Shown here one piece after another: positions 53,425 to 59,788 of a DNA stretch of 59,788 nt. How positions within the stretch are numbered: the first letter of the stretch is position 1; each line of letters starts with the position of its first letter. Below the pieces are notes generated by a model. That model was not told where the DNA came from. It ran no database searches and was given only the letters and a program-made list of their open reading frames with translations. Where the stretch lies: positions 1-59,788 of the forward strand of contig CAYTTY010000020.1 of the NCBI GenBank assembly GCA_964440935.1, given 5' to 3'. The position numbers were made by a program, and so were the translations under genes. Source of the stretch: WJJR01 sp964440935. GTDB lineage: Bacteria > Zixibacteria > MSB-5A5 > WJJR01.

Positions 53425-54376
53425 ACGACGGACAACAGAATCGTTGCCGCAGCCGGCCAATGGGGGAGTGACTCCCACATTGGTCGGCGTCGTGTTTGTG
53501 CTGCTTGCGATTACCACGTGGGGTATCTACTTTTCGTTCGCCATCATTGTCCTGCGCAAACTGACCGCGATTGAGTTTCTAGTGTTTCGCTGGGGGATCG
53601 GTGTCTGCACGCTACTGCTGTTGAATCTCGCCATCCGCAAACCGCTGCGCGTGGCCAAAGCCGACTGGCCCGTCGTCGCCAGTGCGATTGTCATCGGCAT
53701 CGTGGTCCATCAGTTGTTACAGGTCAACGGCCTCAAGTATACAACGTCGACCAACACCGGATGGATTCTGACAACCATTCCGCCGATCACCGGTGTATTG
53801 GGGTGGACCTTTTTGCACGAACGCATGCGGATGCGGCAGATTATTGGATTGATCATTGCGATGACCGGTGTCACGCTGTTCGTGACCAATGGTGACCTCG
53901 GCCGGATGTCCTTGGGCAACAATCTCGGTGACTTACTGGTGTTTGGCAGTGTGTTTACCTGGTCGATCTATACGATTCTGACCAAATCCAGACTGGGGCG
54001 TTACGATGCACTGGGCATTTCGATTGTTTACATGATGTGGGGATTCGGGGCGTTTGTTTTGCTCAAACTGCTCGAATCAGGTGTTTCGATACCGTCGCTG
54101 ACAGTGGCGGAGTGGCTGATCGTGGTCGGGATTGGTGTATTTCCATCGGGATTGGCATACTATTGGTGGAATGCCGGCTTGCAGCGGCTGACGGCAGTCA
54201 ACACGAGCATGTTCCTGTTCATCGAGGCGGTCGTGGCGTCTGCAGTTGGCGCGCTCATGTTGGGTGAAGTTTTCTCTACAGCGATGATCGGTTTTGCGCT
54301 ATTAATTGTCATCGGCGTGTCGGTGGCGCAAGGTGTGCGGGCGCGCCGGAGAGTACGTATGGAAGGACCGGTCTAA
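53414..54376 (+). CDS. EamA/DMT family transporter
   Basis: 320 residues with ten predicted membrane helices in two EamA halves: about 25-155 with VNGLKYTTSTNTGWILTTIPP split over helices, and about 170-305 with TAVNTSMFLFIEAVVASAVG. Members export or import amino acids, nucleotide metabolites and similar small molecules; no substrate can be assigned. The ATG lies inside the end of the HIT gene. It is the last gene of the run from rsmE. Confidence 0.9.
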   Translation: MGFRRRTTESLPQPANGGVTPTLVGVVFVLLAITTWGIYFSFAIIVLRKLTAIEFLVFRWGIGVCTLLLLNLAIRKPLRVAKADWPVVASAIVIGIVVHQLLQVNGLKYTTSTNTGWILTTIPPITGVLGWTFLHERMRMRQIIGLIIAMTGVTLFVTNGDLGRMSLGNNLGDLLVFGSVFTWSIYTILTKSRLGRYDALGISIVYMMWGFGAFVLLKLLESGVSIPSLTVAEWLIVVGIGVFPSGLAYYWWNAGLQRLTAVNTSMFLFIEAVVASAVGALMLGEVFSTAMIGFALLIVIGVSVAQGVRARRRVRMEGPV

Positions 54377-54409
54377 CAGCATGTATGATCTGAAGGCATT
54401 GAACCGTTC

Positions 54410-56296
54410 ATGACGCATCTGGGATTTGATAGTCCGGCCGTGACGATTGCGCTGGCGCTGGCGGTGGGACTGATTGTGCAGATCATTGCGCACCATGTGC
54501 GCCTGCCGGGGATTGTCCTGTTGTTGGCGGCGGGTGCGATTCTCGGGCCCGATCTGGCCGACATCGTCCAGCCGCAGACGCTCGGTCCGGCGTTGCGGCT
54601 ATTGATCGGATTTGCCGTTGCGGTGGTGCTATTCGAGGGCGGACTCAATCTCAATATCGGACGCCTGCGGCATGAGTCGGGTGTTATCCAGAGCTTGGTA
54701 ACGGTTGGTGCGGTGATCACCGGTGTTGGTGGAACACTCGCCGCGCGCTGGGTGCTTGGCTGGGACTGGGGTGTGGCGACGCTGTTTGGTGCGCTCGTTA
54801 TTGTCACCGGCCCCACAGTCATTGCGCCGCTCGTAAGGCGTATCCGACTGAAACAGAACCTGCAAACCATTCTCGAAGCGGAAGGGGTGCTGATCGATCC
54901 GATCGGTGCGATTATCGCGGTGGTGGCGCTCGAGATCGTTGTCAGTCCGACCGCATCGTCGTTCTTCTCGGGTGTGCTGCACCTGTTTGCCAAGCTGGGC
55001 GTGGGAGCGTTGTTCGGTGCGGTGGCGGGACTGATCATGACTCTTGCACTGCGTTCACGCCGACTCATCCCTGAGGGACTGGAGAACGTGCTCATTTTGA
55101 CGTTGGTGCTGGCCGCCTTCCACCTGAGCGACGCGGCACAGACCGAAAGCGGGATTGTTGCTGTCACGGTCGCCGGAATGGTGGTGGCGAATTCCAAGGC
55201 CCGCGTGTTGCGCGACTTGATGGAATTCAAAGAACAGCTGACGACCCTCTTCATCGGGATGTTGTTTGTGTTGCTCGCTGCCGATGTTCGGTTTGCTCAA
55301 GTGCAATCGCTCGGGATCCCGGGATTGCTTGTTGTTGCCATTCTGATGTTCATTGTGCGACCGATAAATATTGTTGCGAGTACGATCGGTTCGCGGCTGA
55401 AAGCCCGCGAAAAGGCGTTTCTCTGCTGGTTGGCGCCGCGCGGTATTGTGGCGGCAGCGGTCGCATCGTTTTTCGCCGAAGAGCTGGCACTCGCAGGCAA
55501 AGCGGGGGGCGACGAACTGCGGGCGCTGACATTTCTGGTGATCGCCATCACCGTGCTGGTGCAGGGGTTAACCGGTGGGCCATTCGCGGGACTGCTCGGT
55601 GTCCGCCGCAAGGCGCGGACGGGTGTGTTTATTCTCGGCGCCGATGAGTTTGCACGGACACTCGCGGGCGCACTACGGGACGGCGGTGTTGAGGTCACCC
55701 TCCTCGATTCGAATCACGATCATGTCAATGATGCCGGGGGCGAAGGGTTTCGCGTTTACTATGGCAACGGTTTGCACGAACACACGCTTGAACGTATCAA
55801 TCTCGACAGTATCGCGACCGCTGTTGGCCTGACGACCAACGAAGAGGTCAATCAGATGTTCGTCCGGCGCGCGCGTGAACAGTTCAAAGTGCCACGGACA
55901 CTGACAGTTCTCGGTGGACATGTGACCGAGGACATGATCCATGACGCCAATGCCCTCGTTCTGTTTGGTCATGCCCATGATCCGGCAATCTGGGCGTACC
56001 GTGTGCGGAATCAAACCGCTGTCGTGGAAGGATGGACACTGACGCGATCCCCCCAAGACTCGAAGGCGACAAGTGCAACGGCGAATGGTCTCGTTGGCAC
56101 CTCCTACCTACCACTGGTGGTGCGACGGGGCAAGGCGTTGAGTATTGTCGATGAAACTACCACATTCCGTGAAGATGACGAGGTGACGTTCGTCGTCCAC
56201 CGCGACAAGTATGATGCAGTGACCGAGCACTTGCGGGTCCAAGGGTGGGCACTCAGTCGCCGGACGGAACCAGAACAGGCGGGGCGGCAGCCGTGA
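54410..56296 (+). CDS. CPA-type Na+(K+)/H+ antiporter with RCK (TrkA-N) domain
   Basis: 628 residues. About 12 helices (1-400) of the sodium/proton exchanger family, with FEGGLNLNIGRLR, VTGPTVIAPLVRR and the acidic EAEGVLIDPIGAI. The soluble C-terminus begins with a TrkA-N Rossmann fold (about 405-520: GVFILGADEFARTLAGAL) and ends in a TrkA-C-like region (about 560-615). The nucleotide loop lacks the standard GxGxxG. It exchanges monovalent cations for protons at the inner membrane, probably gated by nucleotide. It starts 33 bases after the EamA gene. Confidence 0.92.
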   Translation: MTHLGFDSPAVTIALALAVGLIVQIIAHHVRLPGIVLLLAAGAILGPDLADIVQPQTLGPALRLLIGFAVAVVLFEGGLNLNIGRLRHESGVIQSLVTVGAVITGVGGTLAARWVLGWDWGVATLFGALVIVTGPTVIAPLVRRIRLKQNLQTILEAEGVLIDPIGAIIAVVALEIVVSPTASSFFSGVLHLFAKLGVGALFGAVAGLIMTLALRSRRLIPEGLENVLILTLVLAAFHLSDAAQTESGIVAVTVAGMVVANSKARVLRDLMEFKEQLTTLFIGMLFVLLAADVRFAQVQSLGIPGLLVVAILMFIVRPINIVASTIGSRLKAREKAFLCWLAPRGIVAAAVASFFAEELALAGKAGGDELRALTFLVIAITVLVQGLTGGPFAGLLGVRRKARTGVFILGADEFARTLAGALRDGGVEVTLLDSNHDHVNDAGGEGFRVYYGNGLHEHTLERINLDSIATAVGLTTNEEVNQMFVRRAREQFKVPRTLTVLGGHVTEDMIHDANALVLFGHAHDPAIWAYRVRNQTAVVEGWTLTRSPQDSKATSATANGLVGTSYLPLVVRRGKALSIVDETTTFREDDEVTFVVHRDKYDAVTEHLRVQGWALSRRTEPEQAGRQP

Positions 56297-56505
56297 TTCG
56301 GTTGACATGGGCCGGTGTCGCGTGTCAGATTGGCGATGGAGTATGTTGAGGGAATCTGTTCGGCGTCGTCGAACCTGTAGACAAGAATGTCTGCACCACT
56401 GAGTTGCGTAGCAATCGAAACATGGCAGTGGATCCGACAGATGTGTTCGATCGCTTGTTCAACACGCACCGATGTTGTTAGCCCGGTGTCCATTGAGGAG
56501 TCTGC

Positions 56506-57417
56506 ATGACCAACCGTCAGCCGAAGCGAATCATCGTCACGACGGACTTTTCCAGGAACGCAGCCAATGCTTACCCCTATGCGCTGGCCATGGCGCGCCA
56601 CTATCAGGCCGACGTGACGCTGCTGCATGTCATCACCGTGCACGCGGATCTGGTCGACGCGGCGACGGCGGATGAAACGTCGGACAGCTACGTCGATATC
56701 CTCGTTCAGAGTGCGGAACGGAAATTGGAGGATGAAGAAATCGGTGACACGTCGAGTGTCACCGTCCATCGGGCGGTCGCCAGAGGGCGGACCGCGGCAG
56801 CGGGTACGATTGCGTACGCCGCCGACCACAATGCCGACTTGATAGTCATCTCCTCGCATGGCCGGCGTGTACTGGGACAGATACTCCTCGGGAGTGTGAC
56901 ACGGAGTGTGATTTCGGAAGCGCCGTGCCCCGTGCTGTGCGTCAAGAGCCGCGAGAGCGGCCTACTCGATGATGCGAATCGGGACTTGGATCTCTCCCGC
57001 ATTCTTATTCCCACCGATTGGTCGGACCAGTGTCGCGCGGCGTTGGTGACAGCGCTTACCCTGAGTGAGGGGATTACACCGACCATCCATCTGCTGCACG
57101 TGGTCCATTTCGATCCGCCGGCGACGATTTTCATTCCGCCTGGGCGCCCGTCGGTGTTCCATCTCGACCCGGATATGCGAGAACGCATCTTGAAGCACAT
57201 GGAAGAGTGGGCGAGTGGTGCCCGGTCGTCGGGCGCAGAGGTTAAGACCAACGTGCTTGAAGGAACACCGGCCAAGGAGATCTCGAAGTACGCGGATCAG
57301 CACGACGTGGATCTGATTGTCCTCGGACGGCGCTGTTCGGCCGATGAACCGTCGTTTTTGGGCAGCGTGGCGCTCCGGCTGCTCCACGAAGCCCATCGGC
57401 CGATGCTGATCGTGTGA
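56506..57417 (+). CDS. Tandem universal stress protein (two UspA domains)
   Basis: 303 residues; GAGGAG precedes the ATG. Domain 1 (about 4-150) starts RIIVTTDFSRNAANAYPYAL and ends LLGSVTRSVISEAPCPVLCV. Domain 2 (about 160-303) starts RILIPTDWSDQCRAALVTAL and ends GSVALRLLHEAHRPMLIV. The ATP-binding pattern G-x2-G-x9-GS is incomplete in both domains, so nucleotide binding is uncertain. It is flanked by an antiporter and an MscS channel, a plausible ion-stress neighbourhood. Confidence 0.92.
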   Translation: MTNRQPKRIIVTTDFSRNAANAYPYALAMARHYQADVTLLHVITVHADLVDAATADETSDSYVDILVQSAERKLEDEEIGDTSSVTVHRAVARGRTAAAGTIAYAADHNADLIVISSHGRRVLGQILLGSVTRSVISEAPCPVLCVKSRESGLLDDANRDLDLSRILIPTDWSDQCRAALVTALTLSEGITPTIHLLHVVHFDPPATIFIPPGRPSVFHLDPDMRERILKHMEEWASGARSSGAEVKTNVLEGTPAKEISKYADQHDVDLIVLGRRCSADEPSFLGSVALRLLHEAHRPMLIV

Positions 57418-57566
57418 TAGCGGTCCTACGGCTTGTTTCGTTCTTGGCGCATCTATGATCTTGCCCACCAACGCCCCACCGGTTGCGCCGTATTGGCCTG
57501 ATCTTAACGAGCGGTGCCAGAAGATCACTTAACCACGATATCGTTTCAGACTAAAGGAGAACGGCA

Positions 57567-58379
57567 ATGGAAGAGCGGGTGAGTGAACTCGTCGACATGG
57601 GTGTCAAGTATGGTATCCAGGTGATCGGCGCAATCGTGATTCTCATTCTGGGGTGGATTGTTGCGAGCATCGTGCGCGGGATCGTTCGCCGGGGAATGAC
57701 GAAGTCGAAGATTGACGAGAGTCTTGTGAGCTTTTTCGAGAAGCTCGTGTATGCATTGGTCTGGGTGTTTGTGTTGATCGCTGTCCTGGCCAAGTTTGGC
57801 ATTGAGACCGCATCGTTTGTCGGAATTCTGGCGGCCGTCGGCTTCGCAATTGGATTTGCCCTCCAGGGGTCGCTGTCCAATTTCGCCTCCGGTATTATGA
57901 TTCTTTTCTTTCGGCCGTTCAAGGTTGGTGACTTTGTCGATGGCGCCGGTGTTATGGGGTCAGTCAAGGAAATCCAGTTGTTTAACACGATCCTGGCCAC
58001 CCCCGACAATATCAAGATCATCGTTCCGAATTCGAGAATGTATGGCGATACGATCAAAAACTTCTCGGCATACGATACGCGCCGCTGCGATCTGCTGATC
58101 GGAATCGGGTATGGATCGTCGATTGGCAAAGCGACCGAGGTAATGGACGGACTGATTGCGGCCGATGATCGTGTGCTTAAAGATCCGGCGCACCAGATTG
58201 CCGTCTCCGAGTTGGCCGATTCGAGTGTCAACCTGGTGGTACGCATGTGGTGCAACGCCGGCGATTACTGGGGTTTGAAATTCGACATGACGCATAAGAT
58301 TAAAGAGGCGTTCGACCAAAACGGAATTGAGATTCCGTTCCCGCAGCGTGTGGTTCATACGATGAAGGATGCCTCGTAA
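57567..58379 (+). CDS. MscS-family mechanosensitive channel (2)
   Basis: 270 residues with AAAGGAG before the ATG. Three membrane helices, the pore helix LAAVGFAIGFALQGSLSNFASG, the beta domain IVPNSRMYGDTIKN and the end IEIPFPQRVVH are standard for small-conductance MscS, here close to the E. coli length. It releases solutes on hypo-osmotic shock. A DUF3078 gene follows after 20 bases and may be cotranscribed. Confidence 0.94.
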   Translation: MEERVSELVDMGVKYGIQVIGAIVILILGWIVASIVRGIVRRGMTKSKIDESLVSFFEKLVYALVWVFVLIAVLAKFGIETASFVGILAAVGFAIGFALQGSLSNFASGIMILFFRPFKVGDFVDGAGVMGSVKEIQLFNTILATPDNIKIIVPNSRMYGDTIKNFSAYDTRRCDLLIGIGYGSSIGKATEVMDGLIAADDRVLKDPAHQIAVSELADSSVNLVVRMWCNAGDYWGLKFDMTHKIKEAFDQNGIEIPFPQRVVHTMKDAS

Positions 58380-58399
58380 CAGCACATGGAGTTAGACCG

Positions 58400-59440
58400 A
58401 TGACCGTACGCACAGTGATTGTGGCCGTCGCGACAGTTCTGTCGCTGGCGGCCACTGTGATCGCCCAGGATGGCGACGACAAGAAGAAGCAATTGGTAAT
58501 TGGCAAGTGGTATCCGGAGGCAGAGGCCGGGCTCACGTTGTCGCAGAGCGCGTTCAGTGACAACTGGGCGGGTGGCGACAAAGGCTCGATTGTCTGGACC
58601 GCGATCTTCAACGCGAGTTTGGAGAATCAGCTTCACCAGAAGGTGAATTTCTACAATCGTCTGAAATTGGCTTACGGCCAAACGCATCAGCAGGAAGCCG
58701 ATGCCAACGGCAATCGGTTTTGGGAGCAGCCCGCCAAATCGACCGACCTGATTGATCTCGAGACGATTTTTCGATTCACACTTGGTGGCTTCGTGGATCC
58801 GTATGCCTCCGCACGCTTTGAAAGCCAGTTCGAGGATGCGTCGGATCCTGCGGGGCGCAGCATTGCTTTGAATCCAATGCAGTTCAAGCAATCGGGTGGT
58901 ATCGCGCGGAAACTCATTGATAAGGAGAATCAGTCATTGTTGTCGCGTTTTGGATTCACTTTCCGTGAAAGTCGGCGGAAGGTGTATATCAATCCGGCAC
59001 CCGATCAGACGACCGAGGCCGAAACCTCGATCGACGGCGGCCTTGAGTGGACGACTGATTACAAATCGAAGATCTTGAATGACCGTGTGACGTGGACATC
59101 GAAGCTGACTGCCTATCAACCGCTGTTTTACTCCGGCAGCGAGGAATTCGATGCGATTGCTCCCGAAATGCTCGACGCAGCCGGGTTTGATCGCGATCTC
59201 AGTGACTATCCGATGATGGTCGATTTGGACTGGGAAAACATCTTCGCCACTCAGATCACCAAATTGCTGTCAGTGAATCTGTACGTGCGCTGGGTCTACG
59301 ACAAGTACGAGAACTCGGTGATCCCGTCGCTCGACCAAGACGGTGAGTTTACCAACGTCAATGCGATTCGGGCCGCGATTCGCAAGTCGGGTCAGTTTAA
59401 GCAGACGCTGGCGATTGGGTTGACGTATCGCATGTTGTAA
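58400..59440 (+). CDS. DUF3078 outer-membrane protein
   Basis: 346 residues with a signal peptide ending TVIAQ. The family signature LSQSAFSDNWAGGDKGSIVW lies near residue 50, followed by alternating amphipathic strands such as VNFYNRLKLAYGQ, DPYASARFESQFE and TLAIGLTYRML, and a C-terminus ending in strands with aromatic residues as in outer-membrane barrels. DUF3078 is common in Bacteroidetes and relatives; its role is not established. Position behind mscS suggests an envelope role only. Confidence 0.85.
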   Translation: MTVRTVIVAVATVLSLAATVIAQDGDDKKKQLVIGKWYPEAEAGLTLSQSAFSDNWAGGDKGSIVWTAIFNASLENQLHQKVNFYNRLKLAYGQTHQQEADANGNRFWEQPAKSTDLIDLETIFRFTLGGFVDPYASARFESQFEDASDPAGRSIALNPMQFKQSGGIARKLIDKENQSLLSRFGFTFRESRRKVYINPAPDQTTEAETSIDGGLEWTTDYKSKILNDRVTWTSKLTAYQPLFYSGSEEFDAIAPEMLDAAGFDRDLSDYPMMVDLDWENIFATQITKLLSVNLYVRWVYDKYENSVIPSLDQDGEFTNVNAIRAAIRKSGQFKQTLAIGLTYRML

Positions 59441-59568
59441 TTGCCAACACACGATCTCGCCGGATGCCACTGACCGAGAGCGCGTGTTGGAAAACGTGTG
59501 TTAGTGCCGACAACCCACTGAAGGGCGTATGCCATACGCCCCTTGAGAGAGCCCGTCCGCGTGGTGTG

Positions 59569-59697
59569 TGGTGCCCCACCGCTTGCGGTGGGTTTAGATT
59601 CTGCGAAGACAAACCATCACATCACGTTTTACCTGTGTGGATCAACACAGAAGAATGCATGTTACAATCTCATCCCACCGCAAGCGGTGGGGCACCA
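59569..59697. repeat. Element with perfect 24-base terminal inverted repeats
   Basis: The arm beginning TGGTGCCCCACCGCTTGCGG is repeated exactly inverted 81 bases later. Each arm is itself a hairpin (CCCACCGC/GCGGTGGG). The 129-base unit has no coding capacity. Confidence 0.85.
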
Positions 59698-59722
59698 TGC
59701 TAACTGCAGCCGGATGTGGAGG

Positions 59723-59788
59723 GTGCCACGGACCAAGGGGCGTGTTGAAAAACCTGCTGTCTATCATCACCTCAGACTGGGGAGGGCG
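59723..59788. mobile_element. MITE-like repeat, family A, copy 3 (cut by window end)
   Basis: GTGCCACGGACCAAGGGGCG, TGTTGAAAAACCTGC, then CAGACTGGGGAGGGCG, in the same orientation and order as the start of 34267-34432. The remainder lies beyond the window. Confidence 0.8.

Larger units (their letters stand above)
59441..59788. other. Intergenic repeat cluster at the window end
   Basis: Contains a fragment resembling a family A end (about 59465-59495), a single family C palindrome (59522-59543), a perfect 24-base inverted pair (59569-59592 and 59674-59697), and the start of family A copy 3 (59723 to the end). No gene is seen. Confidence 0.75.

Overview
The window reads as a chromosomal segment of an uncultured Gram-negative bacterium of the FCB group. 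Candidate phylum Zixibacteria or a close relative is my best guess. This is an inference from gene content and protein style, not from a marker-gene tree. The pointers are a type IX secretion style C-terminal domain (34553-35422), dockerin-like and cohesin-like modules on secreted proteins, a Bacteroidetes-type succinate dehydrogenase with a single cytochrome b subunit, DUF2723, DUF3078 and OPT proteins, and long intergenic spaces packed with short palindromic repeats. I saw no rRNA, tRNA, CRISPR array, intact insertion sequence, prophage or plasmid gene.

Layout. 1-5900: repeats, a LolA-like secreted protein, a large exported BNR/Asp-box propeller protein and a mannosyl-3-phosphoglycerate phosphatase-like HAD protein. 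5960-11709: a promoter, cobalamin riboswitch and terminator leading into a BtuB-like TonB receptor, a BtuG-like beta-propeller with a dockerin-like tail and a DUF4430 (transcobalamin-like) lipoprotein, then a CDP-alcohol phosphatidyltransferase and an amidohydrolase. 12020-18350: an orphan histidine kinase, a repeat island, mtnA and sdhCAB. 18565-28268 (minus strand): an RHH protein, a NERD-kinase, an M1-like peptidase, an M14 carboxypeptidase with dockerin-like tail, a cohesin-like protein and a DUF2723 membrane glycosyltransferase. 28439-33740 (plus): a PAS histidine kinase, aroC and a homocysteine methyltransferase/MTHFR fusion. 33741-34550: a second repeat island with a decayed REP-associated tyrosine transposase. 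34553-46313: a cohesin-like T9SS cargo protein, an OPT transporter, TPR and Ig-like lipoproteins, MscS and an RsbW-SpoIIE fusion. 46689-54376: a CIRCE-controlled hrcA-grpE-dnaK-dnaJ cluster, then rsmE, a HIT protein and an EamA transporter. 54410-59440: a CPA antiporter, a tandem universal stress protein, a second MscS and a DUF3078 outer-membrane protein.

How parts fit. The riboswitch operon looks like a corrinoid-capture module of outer-membrane receptor, surface propeller and transcobalamin-like lipoprotein, a combination I do not know as a described unit. Intergenic DNA carries at least five families of dispersed inverted repeats. Some have long terminal inverted repeats like MITEs, and they recur in both orientations at 4.7, 13, 34, 40, 52 and 59.5 kb. 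A RAYT transposase relic sits inside one such cluster. Start codons were moved from the longest reading frame wherever a ribosome-binding site, signal peptide or gene overlap favoured another position.
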